Shown here: positions 27,998-36,888 of the stretch, piece after piece
Numbering within the stretch: the first letter of the stretch is position 1
How the letters are laid out: every line of letters starts with the position of its first letter
NCBI RefSeq assembly: GCF_013343115.1
Contig: NZ_CP054570.1
Coordinates: forward strand, 1,240,001 to 1,304,000
Reading direction: 5' to 3'
DNA length: 64,000 nt
DNA from: Streptococcus sanguinis
GTDB taxonomy: Bacteria; Bacillota; Bacilli; Lactobacillales; Streptococcaceae
Translations under genes and position numbers: made by a program
Notes under the pieces: model-generated
What the model was told of the DNA's origin: nothing
Database searches by the model: none
What the model saw: the letters and a program-made list of their open reading frames with translations, nothing else

Positions 27998-28756
27998 TTA
28001 TTTTACAAAATCAAGCAATGCCAAGAAGCTTTCAGCTTCAAGTGATGCACCACCAACAAGAGCACCGTCAACATCTGGACAAGCCATGTAAGACGCAACA
28101 TTTTCAGGTTTTACAGAACCACCGTACTGAACACGAACCTTGTCTGCTACTTCTTGACCAAAGTCAGCTGCTACAACGTCACGAACTGCTTTACACATCT
28201 TTTGAGCGTCGTCTTGAGTTGCTGACTTACCAGTACCAATAGCCCAGATTGGCTCATAAGCGATAACCAGTGAAGCCACTTGCTCTGCTGTCAAGTCTTT
28301 CAATGCTGCTGATACTTGAGCACCAACGAAATCTACAGCTTTGCCAGCTTCGTAAGTTTCAAGCGACTCACCACAGCAGATGATTGGTACCAGACCATTG
28401 CGGAAGATAGCGTGCGCTTTTTTGTTGATGTCTTGGTCTGTTTCATGGAAATAATCGCGGCGTTCTGAGTGACCGATAACGATGTAGTCAACTCCAACTT
28501 CTGCAAGAACTTTAGGGCTGTTTTCACCAGTGAAGGCACCTGCATCTTCAAAGTAAGCGTTTTGGGCTGCAACTTTAAGATTGCTTCCTTTAGCTGCTGC
28601 CAAAACAGTTGTCAAATCAAGTGCTGGAGCAGCGATACCAGCTTCTACCAAGTCTGAAGAAGGCAGCTTAGCAGCAACCGCTTCTACAAAAGATTTTGCT
28701 TCTTCAGGATTTTTGTTCATTTTCCAGTTACCAGCAATAAATGGTTTACGTGACAT
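27998..28756 (-). CDS. tpiA: Triosephosphate isomerase
   Basis: TpiA interconverts dihydroxyacetone phosphate and glyceraldehyde 3-phosphate in glycolysis. The 252-residue protein has the substrate-binding GNWKMNK with Lys near residue 12, the catalytic His in IVIGHSERR, and the catalytic Glu in [13 protein letters not shown]. An in-frame GTG two codons upstream is possible, but the ATG at 28756 has AGAAGAGGT at better spacing and yields the usual [14 protein letters not shown]. It stands alone with an upstream AT-rich region and a terminator after it. Confidence 0.96.
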   Translation of the reverse strand: MSRKPFIAGNWKMNKNPEEAKSFVEAVAAKLPSSDLVEAGIAAPALDLTTVLAAAKGSNLKVAAQNAYFEDAGAFTGENSPKVLAEVGVDYIVIGHSERRDYFHETDQDINKKAHAIFRNGLVPIICCGESLETYEAGKAVDFVGAQVSAALKDLTAEQVASLVIAYEPIWAIGTGKSATQDDAQKMCKAVRDVVAADFGQEVADKVRVQYGGSVKPENVASYMACPDVDGALVGGASLEAESFLALLDFVK

Positions 28757-28984
28757 ATTCACACACCTCTTCTATTTTATTTATAGTAACATTGTAACAC
28801 AGTTGCATGAAATAATAAAGGTTATCCACAGAATTTCATCAAATTGAAACATCTTTATTTTAAGGGGATAAGATCTGTGGAAAATTCTTCTCGTTATCAT
28901 TTCCCACCCTCATCTTCAAGCCAAATCTTTCTCCAGCAGAGCACGCACCTGAAAATCACTTCTTCAGGCTGCTAGAAGAAAAAA
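28757..28984. other. Intergenic region upstream of tpiA
   Basis: The region carries the tpiA promoter area (a TACAAT and a TATAAA, neither with a clear -35). It also has a perfect 9-mer DnaA-box sequence TTATCCACA at about 28823-28831 and an inverted near-match TTTTCCACA about 45 bases further. No gene was seen. Confidence 0.4.
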
Positions 28985-29011
28985 CAGAACCTAGTCTAAG
29001 ACTAAGTTCTG
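28985..29011 (-). terminator. Terminator after rmlD
   Basis: CAGAACTTAGTC and GACTAGGTTCTG pair with one mismatch around a 3-nt loop on the minus strand, followed by TTTTTTC. It lies 25 nt past the rmlD stop. Confidence 0.85.
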
Positions 29012-29036
29012 TCGCTGTTATCAACTTCAAAGAGAA

Positions 29037-29891
29037 TCACTGTTTCTTCTCTTGCTTGTAAAACTCTTTTAAGGCATCCTGCCAAGTCGGAATGACAAAG
29101 CCTGTAGCCTTAGCCTTGGTCAGACTCATAGTTGAGTTGAAAGGCCGCTTAGCCTTGGCTGGGAACTTGCTGGAATCAACCGGCTGGACTTCCACATCTG
29201 TATCTTTGAGAATTTCTACTGCAAAGTCATACCAAGTGGTATCCTCTGCCGCATCATTAGACAGATGGTAATAACCAAATTCCTTTTGATTTTCAGCCAG
29301 ATGAGTCATAAACTCAGCCAGCGTACGAGTCCAAGTCGGACGGCCATGCTGGTCATTGACTACAGTCAAAGTTTTGTGCGTCTTGGCAAGATTTTGCATG
29401 GTAAAGACAAAGTTTTTACCGTAGTTACCAAAGACCCAGGCAGCACGGATAATATAGAAACGGCTGGAATATTTCTCAACCAGCTCCTCACCCATGCGCT
29501 TGGTACGGCCATACTCTGTCTGTGGATCCGGCCGGTCATCTACTTCCCATTCCTCTCCGACAGGCTTTTGTCCGTCAAAGACATAGTCTGTTGAGATGTA
29601 GACCAAGGTCGCTCCGTGTGCTTCTGCTGCTTTTGCAACATTTTCGGTCCCGGTCACATTGATGGCATAGTCCAGCTCTTTTCCTTCGTCCTCAGCCGCA
29701 TCAACTGCAGTATAAGCTGCGCAGTGATAAACCAAGCTTGGCTTGACTTCCGCAAAGACCTTGTCCACCATTTGCGCATTGGTAATATCCATTTCCGCCA
29801 CATCAACAGCCACATACTCCTCATTGCGCTCATCCAAAAGATAGCGGAGCTCTGTACCCAGCTGTCCATTTGCACCTGTAATTAAAATCAT
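29037..29891 (-). CDS. rfbD: dTDP-4-dehydrorhamnose reductase
   Basis: RmlD/RfbD makes dTDP-L-rhamnose, the last step of the pathway feeding rhamnose-containing wall polysaccharides. The 284-residue SDR-family protein has the NADPH-binding ITGANGQLGTEL at the N-terminus, VYHCAAYTAVDAAE, VYISTDYVFDG and the catalytic Tyr-Lys of YGRTKRMGE. The other rml genes are not in the window. The start has GAAAGGAAAG upstream, and an extended -10 at 29930 gives it its own promoter. It lies downstream of a glucosylation pair on the same strand. Confidence 0.93.
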   Translation of the reverse strand: MILITGANGQLGTELRYLLDERNEEYVAVDVAEMDITNAQMVDKVFAEVKPSLVYHCAAYTAVDAAEDEGKELDYAINVTGTENVAKAAEAHGATLVYISTDYVFDGQKPVGEEWEVDDRPDPQTEYGRTKRMGEELVEKYSSRFYIIRAAWVFGNYGKNFVFTMQNLAKTHKTLTVVNDQHGRPTWTRTLAEFMTHLAENQKEFGYYHLSNDAAEDTTWYDFAVEILKDTDVEVQPVDSSKFPAKAKRPFNSTMSLTKAKATGFVIPTWQDALKEFYKQEKKQ

Positions 29892-29929
29892 TTGTCTTTC
29901 CTTTCACATCATAAACATTCAATAAGTTT

Positions 29930-29943
29930 ATTATAACAAAAAA
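29930..29943 (-). promoter_or_regulatory. rmlD promoter fused to the T-run of a small terminator
   Basis: On the minus strand TTTTTTTGTTATAATA places an extended -10 (29930-29935) directly after the T-run of the hairpin at 29944-29960. Confidence 0.55.
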
Positions 29944-29960
29944 AGCAGAAAAAATCTGCT
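29937..29960 (-). terminator. Small terminator upstream of rmlD
   Basis: AGCAGA (29955-29960) and TCTGCT (29944-29949) pair around a five-base loop on the minus strand and are followed by seven T. It insulates rmlD from the upstream gtr genes. Confidence 0.7.
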
Positions 29961-30119
29961 TGGTCGAATCATACCTCTAGTCTTTTTTAGGAAATAAAAT
30001 CTCATACTTTTTACACTCCATATATAAATGATGCAACATTATGCAAGTGATAATCAGAAAACTTAGCATCATTTTAAATTGACTGTATAAACTTTAACAA
30101 TGCATAATCATATTAAAAT
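29961..30119. other. AT-rich intergenic region between the gtrII-like gene and rmlD
   Basis: About 160 very AT-rich bases with no open frame, RNA gene or convincing promoter on either strand. Confidence 0.4.
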
Positions 30120-30151
30120 GAATCTTTTCTTTATTTCTCTCTTAGAAAGAT
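30120..30151 (-). terminator. Weak terminator after the gtrII-like gene
   Basis: GAATCTTTCT and AGAAAAGATTC, with one bulged A, form a stem just past the stop codon on the minus strand, followed by ATTTTAAT. The T-tail is poor. Confidence 0.45.
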
Positions 30152-30152
30152 T

Positions 30153-31637
30153 CTACTTCATGATAACAAATAATTCATTATTTTTAAGATAAATATTATA
30201 TAACTTTGTTTCTTCAAGTAATGTATAGTTTTCACTACTAAAATCTATATTAGCAATATCGATTAATTTGAAATCGACGTTTAAATTCGTTATGCTATTA
30301 AATCTCAATGTCATATCCCAAGAAACATTTGTATTTGGCATAATCAAACTTTTTAACATTGGATAAACAGAAGCTGTATTGCTAAATACTGGCGAATCAG
30401 AAAGAAAGCGATTCACATTAATAACTGTTTTTTCGGGTGTAATGTACTTGTTTAGAGAGGAAGCTAGCAATATGCTCTGCGCTTTGAACATTTCATTTTG
30501 TTGTTTTAAACTGCTTACATAAGTAAAAGAGAAAGATAAGAAATAAAAAACTAATAATCCCGAGACGAAGGACTTCCCTCTACGTAGAATTTTACTCTTT
30601 TCAACGCACTCTAAGCTAACAATTAAGATAATCGCTAAAAAAATTCCGAAACCATATTCATATCTTGGTCTCATAAGATAATAAGGATTAGACAAAATCA
30701 AATAAGTTCCATAACTAAATACACTTCCTAAACTTAGCCAAATCAGCATGTAAATAAAGTTTAAAAGGAATTTAGTACTGGATAAGCGAATCACACTGAT
30801 AGTTAAGAGAAATATAGCAATTATCGTTAATAAAACCCAGATAGTTGAACTTTGAAAAAATATATTGTTCAAATATCCTGTAGCATTCACCCCAATTATT
30901 TTAATTATCTCTAATCCCTTTGGAATATCAGCTTGATCAGCAAAAATAGGAGGCTTTATAAAAAGTTGTATACGATATAAAAGCAAACCAACTACATAAG
31001 ACAAGATAGAAATAACAATTTTAGGAATTTTATCTTTAAAATAACTTCCTTGCAATAATTCTAAAAATACTAGCGTCATGGTTACAATAATGTACACTCC
31101 TGAAGAAGCTTGGTATGAATTGCACATTAAGAATATACCAACAACTGACATAACTCCAAATATTTTTTTATTATCCCAGAAAATAAATGGAATGATAGAA
31201 ACTAATATACTTAAAGTCATAAAAGGATTGTCAAATCTAAAACTTAATGGCTCTAAAAACCACGGATTAATCCCTATAATAGTTGAAACAGATGCTGTTA
31301 TAAAAGAAATCTTTTTATTGGGATATAAGACAAATAATAAAATTAAGCTCGCTAAAGTTAAAAAACAAGCTGACAGAATATTTGAAGTCAAGCCTAGTTC
31401 TGTCAGATGATCCCCACCTTGTATTAAACGAGCGGAATACTCACTTAAATATCTTGAATAATGTTCAGAGAATTTTGAATAGCCTTGTAATTGTCTTCCA
31501 ATATCATCAATATAGGGATACTCAGCTAAACCGATATTAATATTGACTACTGAATAAATAATAAAAATAACTAGGGCAGACGATTTATTTAAAAGAAGAT
31601 AGTTTTTAAAATCAGAAAAACGTTTCTGGAAAATCAT
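30153..31637 (-). CDS. GtrII-type membrane glucosyltransferase (polyprenyl-glucose donor)
   Basis: The 494-residue polytopic protein resembles the Glucos_trans_II (GtrII) family, which moves glucose from a bactoprenol carrier to a surface polysaccharide. The N-terminal loop has YIDDIGRQLQGYS, in which an Asp-Asp pair after the first membrane segment would be the catalytic acid site of a GT-C enzyme. About ten membrane segments and a 100-residue C-terminal extracellular tail follow. It overlaps the GtrB-type gene by 4 nt (ATGA). Base composition is clearly more AT-rich than in neighbouring genes, with many AAA and ATA codons, suggesting acquisition by transfer. The acceptor is unknown; a rhamnose-containing wall polymer or teichoic acid is a guess. 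Confidence 0.75.
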   Translation of the reverse strand: MIFQKRFSDFKNYLLLNKSSALVIFIIYSVVNINIGLAEYPYIDDIGRQLQGYSKFSEHYSRYLSEYSARLIQGGDHLTELGLTSNILSACFLTLASLILLFVLYPNKKISFITASVSTIIGINPWFLEPLSFRFDNPFMTLSILVSIIPFIFWDNKKIFGVMSVVGIFLMCNSYQASSGVYIIVTMTLVFLELLQGSYFKDKIPKIVISILSYVVGLLLYRIQLFIKPPIFADQADIPKGLEIIKIIGVNATGYLNNIFFQSSTIWVLLTIIAIFLLTISVIRLSSTKFLLNFIYMLIWLSLGSVFSYGTYLILSNPYYLMRPRYEYGFGIFLAIILIVSLECVEKSKILRRGKSFVSGLLVFYFLSFSFTYVSSLKQQNEMFKAQSILLASSLNKYITPEKTVINVNRFLSDSPVFSNTASVYPMLKSLIMPNTNVSWDMTLRFNSITNLNVDFKLIDIANIDFSSENYTLLEETKLYNIYLKNNELFVIMK

Positions 31638-32560
31638 TTACTCTTCTCCTTAATCACATAAATCGGCCGATGCTTGGTTTCCATAAATATTTTACCAATG
31701 TATTTACCCAGTATGCCGATGGTCAGCAGCTGGAAGCCGCCGATAAGGAGAATGACAGTCATAAGGGACGGCCAACCCGATGTCGGGTCACCAAAAACCA
31801 AGGTGCGAATAATAATCACTGCCATCAGGATGAAGGCTAAAATCCAAGACAGGATACCTCCTAAAAAGGCGATGTTGAGCGGCGCATCAGAGAAATTAAC
31901 GATGCCTTCCAAAGAATAGTTGAATAGTGACCAGAAATTCCAAGAGGTCTTACCAGCTACTCGTTCAACATTTTTGTATTCCAAATACTCGGTATTGAAG
32001 CCAACCCAGGCAAAAATCCCCTTGGAGAAGCGATTGTACTCTGAAACTTCCAGAATAGCTTCTACCATCTGGCGGCGCATCAGGCGGAAGTCCCGCGCAC
32101 CATCTACCATCTCTACCTGACTAATCTTGTTAATCAGCTTATAGAACAGATTAGCAAAAAAGCTCCGGATAGGTGGCTCTCCCTCGCGAGTAGTCCGACG
32201 AGTCCCCACGCAGTCCAGCTCAGGATTCGAGTCCAGCATGGCCTTCATCTCAATCAGGAGCTCAGGCGGATCCTGCAAATCTACATCCATGACCGTCACA
32301 AATTCCCCTCTCGCCTCTTGCAAACCAGCATAGAGGGCTGCTTCTTTTCCGAAATTGCGAGAAAAGGACAGATAGTGCACGTCTGGACAGCGACTGCTGA
32401 GCTCACGCAAAACAGCCAAGGTCCGGTCTGTCGATCCGTCATTGACAAAAATATATTCAAACTGGTCACGGATTTGGTATTTGACCGCTTCCATAGCTTC
32501 ATGAAACAGAGGAATAGACTCTTCTTCATTGAAACACGGAACAATCACCGAAATTGTCAT
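31634..32560 (-). CDS. Bactoprenol glucosyltransferase, GtrB/DPMS-type GT2
   Basis: The 308-residue protein is a GT2 enzyme with two C-terminal membrane helices. It has the nucleotide-sugar signatures VPCFNEEESI, FVNDGSTD and MDVDLQDPPELL, then ARDFRLMRR, and hydrophobic segments at about 230-255 and 265-290. GtrB enzymes load glucose (or another sugar) from a nucleotide onto undecaprenyl phosphate. Its product would be the donor for the overlapping GtrII-like enzyme. No GtrA-type flippase is seen nearby. A terminator-promoter junction lies upstream (TTTTTTGTTATAAT), so the pair is an independent two-gene unit. Confidence 0.88.
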   Translation of the reverse strand: MTISVIVPCFNEEESIPLFHEAMEAVKYQIRDQFEYIFVNDGSTDRTLAVLRELSSRCPDVHYLSFSRNFGKEAALYAGLQEARGEFVTVMDVDLQDPPELLIEMKAMLDSNPELDCVGTRRTTREGEPPIRSFFANLFYKLINKISQVEMVDGARDFRLMRRQMVEAILEVSEYNRFSKGIFAWVGFNTEYLEYKNVERVAGKTSWNFWSLFNYSLEGIVNFSDAPLNIAFLGGILSWILAFILMAVIIIRTLVFGDPTSGWPSLMTVILLIGGFQLLTIGILGKYIGKIFMETKHRPIYVIKEKSK

Positions 32561-32593
32561 TTTAATCTCCTACTATTTTATATATTTCATCCT

Positions 32594-32602
32594 ATTATAA
32601 CA
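32594..32602 (-). promoter_or_regulatory. Promoter of the gtrB-gtrII pair
   Basis: TGTTATAAT (-10 at 32594-32599) on the minus strand directly follows the T-run of the upstream terminator. The gene start is 34 nt away with a GGAGA ribosome binding site. Confidence 0.55.
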
Positions 32603-32626
32603 AAAAACTAGGCGAAAACCTAGTTT
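32602..32626 (-). terminator. Terminator after the sulfhydrylase gene
   Basis: AAACTAGG (32619-32626) and CCTAGTTT (32605-32612) pair around a six-base loop on the minus strand, followed by a T-run that leads straight into the next promoter. Confidence 0.85.
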
Positions 32627-32660
32627 TATTCTCATTTTCACAGTCTAGAGGCCTTGAAAA

Positions 32661-33941
32661 TTAGATAGATTCCAAGGCGATTCTCAAATCCTCTATCAAG
32701 TCATCCACATTTTCCAAGCCGATAGAGAGACGAATTTGATTTGGTGTAATGCCTGCTGCCAGCTGAGCTTCTGGTGACATCTGACCGTGAGTCGTCGTAG
32801 CTGGATGGACGACCAGGGACTTAGCATCTGCTACATTGGCCAAGTCAGAGAAAATCTCTAAGCTGTCAATAACCTTACGAGCTTCTTTCTCTCCACCTTT
32901 GACATTAAAGGTGAAAATAGAGCCCACACCTTTAGGGAAATATTTTTCTGCCAAAGCATGGTAAGGACTGCCAGCGAGCTTGGGATAATTGACCTGCTCG
33001 ACCTTAGGATGCTCTGCTAGGAAATCTACAATCTTCTCGGCATTGGACACATGGCGCTCTACACGCAAAGAGAGAGTTTCCAACCCCTGCAGGAAGAGAA
33101 AGGCATTGAAGGGAGACATGGCTGCGCCCGTATCGCGCAAGAGCTGAGTCCGGACAGCAGTAACAAAGGCTGCTGCTCCAACATCACGTGTATAACTGAT
33201 ATCATGATAGCTCGGGTCCGGATCAACAAACTGCGGAAACTTGCCAGAAGCTTCCCAGTCGAAACGACCGCTGTCCACAATCACACCGCCAATGCTGGTT
33301 CCATGACCACCGATAAACTTGGTCGCAGAATGCACCGCGATGTCCACTCCATGAGAAAAGACATTGATCAGATAAGGAGTGGCAAAGGTATTGTCGGAAA
33401 TCAGCGGAATTTTATGAGCATGAACCAGCTCTGCCAAAGCATCAAAGTCTGGAATATTAATCAGCGGATTGCCCAAGCTTTCAATCAAAACCAGCTTGGT
33501 ATTGTCCTGAATGGCCACTTCTACTTCAGCCAGATTTTCAATATCCACAAAAGTCGTGGTAATGCCATAGCGAGGCAAGGTTTCCTTGAGCAGATTAAAG
33601 GTACCGCCGTAGATGGTAGAGGCTGCCACTACATGATCGCCAGCATGAGCTAAGGCTAAAATGGTATAGGTAACAGCTGCCATACCAGAAGCTGTTGCTA
33701 GAGCTCCGACTCCACCCTCCAAAGCTGCAATGCGCTCCTCAAAAGCAGACAGGGTCGGATTGGTAATCCGAGTGTAGATATTGCCCGGTTTGCGCAGGGC
33801 AAAGAGATCTTCTCCCTCCTGAGTATCATCAAACACATAGGAAGTTGTCTGGTAAATAGGCAGAGCCCGCGACTTGGTTGTCGGGTCAACTGTCTGTCCA
33901 GCATGAAGTTGCAGGGTTTCAAATTTAAATTCACGTGTCAT
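32661..33941 (-). CDS. cysD: O-acetylhomoserine (thiol)-lyase
   Basis: This PLP enzyme of the Cys/Met-metabolism family makes homocysteine from O-acetylhomoserine and sulfide. The 426-residue length, the N-terminus FKFETLQLHAGQ, TRITNPTLSAFEERIAALEGG and the PLP-lysine motif HSATKFIGGHGTSIGG, together with the insert FPQFVDPDPSYH, fit the MetY/CysD branch better than cystathionine gamma-synthase or beta-lyase. The start has GAGGTGA upstream. The leader contains the self-complementary ACTATAGT, which could belong to a CmbR/MetR-type operator, but I cannot assign it. Confidence 0.88.
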   Translation of the reverse strand: MTREFKFETLQLHAGQTVDPTTKSRALPIYQTTSYVFDDTQEGEDLFALRKPGNIYTRITNPTLSAFEERIAALEGGVGALATASGMAAVTYTILALAHAGDHVVAASTIYGGTFNLLKETLPRYGITTTFVDIENLAEVEVAIQDNTKLVLIESLGNPLINIPDFDALAELVHAHKIPLISDNTFATPYLINVFSHGVDIAVHSATKFIGGHGTSIGGVIVDSGRFDWEASGKFPQFVDPDPSYHDISYTRDVGAAAFVTAVRTQLLRDTGAAMSPFNAFLFLQGLETLSLRVERHVSNAEKIVDFLAEHPKVEQVNYPKLAGSPYHALAEKYFPKGVGSIFTFNVKGGEKEARKVIDSLEIFSDLANVADAKSLVVHPATTTHGQMSPEAQLAAGITPNQIRLSIGLENVDDLIEDLRIALESI

Positions 33942-34023
33942 AAGGTCACCTCACTATAGTTATGTGATAAGTCTACCACTAAACGCCTCACTTGACTAAT
34001 AGAATTTCCTTATCAAAAGAAAT

Positions 34024-34054
34024 AAAGAGAAGCTATATCTTATAGCTTCTCTTT
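34024..34054 (-). terminator. Terminator overlapping the Nudix stop codon
   Basis: On the minus strand AAAGAGAAGCTATA and TATAGCTTCTCTTT pair around a 3-nt loop. The first arm contains the last codons and the TAA of the Nudix gene, and the second arm ends in CTTTATTTC. Confidence 0.75.
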
Positions 34055-34438
34055 TATAATCTCAAAAGTCGCTTGATTGCTGGGCCAGTACAACTGCGAC
34101 GAAACTTTGTCTAAAGCTACCCACTGAGCTCCCACATGCTCATCAGAAATCTGGATTGCCTTCTGTTCAGTCAGAACTAGAAAGAGATTTTTGTGGATAG
34201 TCAGATTTTCATCAATCTTTACTGTGAAATTTCCAAGACCCGTCAGGTTTGAACAAGCTAAGATCAAGCCTGTCTCTTCTTTTATTTCACGAAGGCAGGC
34301 CTCTTCTGGGCTCTCACCACTCTCAATCCCACCAGTAATGGGCTGCCAAAAGGAAACTTTCTCAGCTTCCACTTTCAATAGCAAGATTTCTCCATCCTCT
34401 GGATGATAGATCCAGGCTTCAATTGACTGCCTCATCAT
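34040..34438 (-). CDS. Nudix hydrolase
   Basis: The 132-residue protein carries a complete Nudix box, GGIESGESPEEACLREIKEETGL (residues about 36-58), which matches GX5EX7REUXEEXGU. It would cleave a nucleoside diphosphate linked to another group; the substrate is unknown, and a role in clearing oxidised or non-canonical nucleotides is only suggested by its overlap with pcrA. Its ATG overlaps the pcrA stop by 4 nt, so translation is probably coupled. The hairpin of the terminator begins within its last codons. Confidence 0.88.
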   Translation of the reverse strand: MMRQSIEAWIYHPEDGEILLLKVEAEKVSFWQPITGGIESGESPEEACLREIKEETGLILACSNLTGLGNFTVKIDENLTIHKNLFLVLTEQKAIQISDEHVGAQWVALDKVSSQLYWPSNQATFEIIKEKL

Positions 34439-36723
34439 GATTTTTTCTCAATCGGTGCTATGCTGGCCAGCACTTTCTTCAGACCGACTTCTGAGAAATT
34501 AATCTTAAGCTCTTGACTGTTTCCGCTGCCAGAGACTGCCAGAACTGTCCCATCTCCCCATTTCTTATGGTGGGCAATATCCCCGATAGCCCAAGCAACT
34601 TCTGGCTTAGATGGCTGGCTCTGACTGCTCTTTCCAAAAGGCAGACTGCCTGTAGAAATCGAGCTTGGTGCTGCCTGACGCTTCCGTTCTTGCAGGGCCT
34701 GGGCCAGACTCATGCCTTGACCGAATTGACTGGTATCACTATTGGTATAACTAACCTTAAAGGAGCTATTTGACGGTCGAGCCAGTCCCTGATAGTCTAG
34801 CAAGTCTGAGCTGATTTCTCTCAAAAAGCGTGTAGGATGATTATAGTTGGTTTTACCATAAAGCATACGGGAATTAGCATTGGTCAGATAGAGAATCTTC
34901 TCTGCTCGGGTGATGCCAACGTAAGCTAGACGTCGTTCCTCTTCCAACTCATCCTCATCTTCAGACGCCCGACTTAGAGGGAAGACATTTTCCTCCATAC
35001 CAACCAGAAAGACGACCGGAAATTCCAATCCCTTGGCTGCGTGGAGGGTCATCAGAGTCACTTCGGAACTCTCCGTATCTCCGTCATCTGTGTCTGCAAT
35101 CAAGGCTAAGTCATTGAGAAAACGGCTGAGCTTATCAAGACCAGATTCATCAGCAGGATTATCTGGACTTTCATCAAAGTTCTTAGTTACAGACAGGAAT
35201 TCTTCGATATTTTCAATCCGTGCTTGGCTTTCCAAGGTTGCTTGGGCAGCCAAGGCTGCAGAATAGCCTGTCTTTTCCAATACGGCTTCTACCAGCTCCG
35301 TTACTGTAAAGTCGTCCAAGCGCTCCCGCAAATCCAGAAGCATATTGGCAAAATCATAGACCGCCTGAGCCGCTTTTCCCTTGACCGGAGACAGCAAGAT
35401 ATTGGCCGACGCATCTAGCAAGGAGATTTCCTGACTGGACGCAAAATCCCGAATTTTCTCCACCGTTCCTGGTCCGACACCACGCTTAGGCTCATTGACC
35501 ACGCGTTCATAGCTGATATTGTCGCTAGGGTTGGCGATGAGATTGAGATAAGAAATAACATCTCGGATTTCCTTGCGGCTGTAGAACTTGGTTCCACCGA
35601 CCATGGTATAGGGAATATTGGACTTTAGCAGGGCTTCCTCCACTGTCCGTGACTGGGCATTGGTCCGGTAAAGAACTGCAAAATCCTTATGACTATATCC
35701 TTCTCGGCTCAGCTGATCAATAGTTCGGGCGACAAAAAGAGCCTCATCCTGCTCGTCATTAGCCCGATAGTAGACAATTTCCTCACCGTCTTCGTTTTGA
35801 GTCCAGAGATTTTTAGGACGGCGGTTGCGGTTGTTTCGGATGACTTCATTAGCTGCCTGAAGAATGGTCTTGGTGGAACGATAGTTTTCCTCTAGCAGAA
35901 CTACCTTAGCTTCTGGATAATCCTTTTCAAAGTCCAGGATATTCTGCATATCGGCTCCCCGCCAGCCATAGATAGACTGGTCAGCATCTCCGACTACGCA
36001 AATATTCTTAAAGCGGGAAGCCAAGAGCTTGACCAGCTGATACTGAGCATGATTGGTATCCTGATACTCGTCCACATGGATGTACTGGTAGCGTTGCTGG
36101 TAGTAGGTCAAAACGTCAGGATTTTGATCAAAGAGTCGCAGGGTCAGCATGATTAAGTCGTCAAAGTCCATAGCCTCAGACTGGCGCAATTCCTTTTGAT
36201 AGGCCGTGTAGCACTTAGCTACAATCTCTGTATACATATCACCAGCTAGATTTGCATAGGCTACCTCATCAATCAGGTCGTTCTTAGCATTGGAAATAGT
36301 TCCCAGAATGGCACGCTCATTCCACTTTTTAGGGTCCAGATTGAGATTTTTGAGAATTCGCTTCATCAGAGTCCGCTGTTCGCCAGGATCAACGATCGTA
36401 AAGTTGCGGTTGTAGCCAATATGATCTGCTTCTCGTCTCAGAATACGCACACACATGGAGTGGAAGGTAGCGATTAAGCAATCTTGGGCCTCCGTTTTAA
36501 GTTTTTCAGCCCTTTCTCTCATCTCCCGCGCCGCCTTATTGGTAAAGGTAATGGCTAAGATATTCCATGGATTGACCATTTTTTCATCAATCAAATAGGC
36601 AATGCGGTGGATCAGGACACGGGTCTTACCCGATCCAGCTCCCGCCATAATCAGCAAAGGCCCTTCTGTTGTTTGAACCGCCTCAGCCTGACGGTCATTC
36701 ATACCGTTTAATAAAGGATGCAT
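34435..36723 (-). CDS. pcrA: ATP-dependent DNA helicase PcrA/UvrD
   Basis: The 762-residue superfamily 1A helicase has Walker A AGAGSGKTRVL near residue 30, the TFTNKAAREM motif Ia, VDEYQDTNHAQY, GDADQSIYGWRGA, LEENYRST, TLMTLHAAKGLEFPVVF and VGITRAEKILY. PcrA removes proteins and RecA from DNA and acts in nucleotide excision repair and rolling-circle replication. The C-terminal region after about residue 650 ends in the Tudor-like segment WAIGDIAHHKKWGDGTVLAVSG known from PcrA. The start has AGAGGAAG upstream, and a TGTTATAAT at 36754 is the likely promoter. Confidence 0.95.
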   Translation of the reverse strand: MHPLLNGMNDRQAEAVQTTEGPLLIMAGAGSGKTRVLIHRIAYLIDEKMVNPWNILAITFTNKAAREMRERAEKLKTEAQDCLIATFHSMCVRILRREADHIGYNRNFTIVDPGEQRTLMKRILKNLNLDPKKWNERAILGTISNAKNDLIDEVAYANLAGDMYTEIVAKCYTAYQKELRQSEAMDFDDLIMLTLRLFDQNPDVLTYYQQRYQYIHVDEYQDTNHAQYQLVKLLASRFKNICVVGDADQSIYGWRGADMQNILDFEKDYPEAKVVLLEENYRSTKTILQAANEVIRNNRNRRPKNLWTQNEDGEEIVYYRANDEQDEALFVARTIDQLSREGYSHKDFAVLYRTNAQSRTVEEALLKSNIPYTMVGGTKFYSRKEIRDVISYLNLIANPSDNISYERVVNEPKRGVGPGTVEKIRDFASSQEISLLDASANILLSPVKGKAAQAVYDFANMLLDLRERLDDFTVTELVEAVLEKTGYSAALAAQATLESQARIENIEEFLSVTKNFDESPDNPADESGLDKLSRFLNDLALIADTDDGDTESSEVTLMTLHAAKGLEFPVVFLVGMEENVFPLSRASEDEDELEEERRLAYVGITRAEKILYLTNANSRMLYGKTNYNHPTRFLREISSDLLDYQGLARPSNSSFKVSYTNSDTSQFGQGMSLAQALQERKRQAAPSSISTGSLPFGKSSQSQPSKPEVAWAIGDIAHHKKWGDGTVLAVSGSGNSQELKINFSEVGLKKVLASIAPIEKKS

Positions 36724-36753
36724 TTTTCTTCCTCTTTCAAAGTCAATGCTACT

Positions 36754-36762
36754 ATTATAACA
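36754..36762 (-). promoter_or_regulatory. Extended -10 promoter of pcrA
   Basis: TTTTTGTTATAATA on the minus strand puts a -10 at 36754-36759, about 30 nt before the pcrA ATG. Confidence 0.5.
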
Positions 36763-36859
36763 AAAATCCTGATGAAGCTAAACCAGAAAGAAGAGGAATT
36801 TCTGATTTTAGATTAGATTTTCGGCAAAGTCATTTAAGGCACCCTAAGCCCGATTCAAA

Positions 36860-36888
36860 TTGAAAATCAGGCCTATTTTTGCTATAAT
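36860..36888 (+). promoter_or_regulatory. mntE promoter
   Basis: TTGAAA (36860-36865), a 17-nt spacer and TATAAT (36883-36888) with a TGC extension form a near-consensus promoter. Transcription would start at about 36895, leaving a leader of about 88 nt in which GAGACTT (36899-36905) can pair with AAGTCTC (36938-36944), followed by TTTT. Confidence 0.75.

Noticed and set aside
28823..28880. A perfect DnaA box (TTATCCACA) and an inverted near-match upstream of tpiA, as a possible replication or DnaA-titration site.
   Set aside because: Only one perfect 9-mer is present, about one is expected every 130 kb by chance on both strands, and no dnaA/dnaN genes or AT-rich unwinding element is here.
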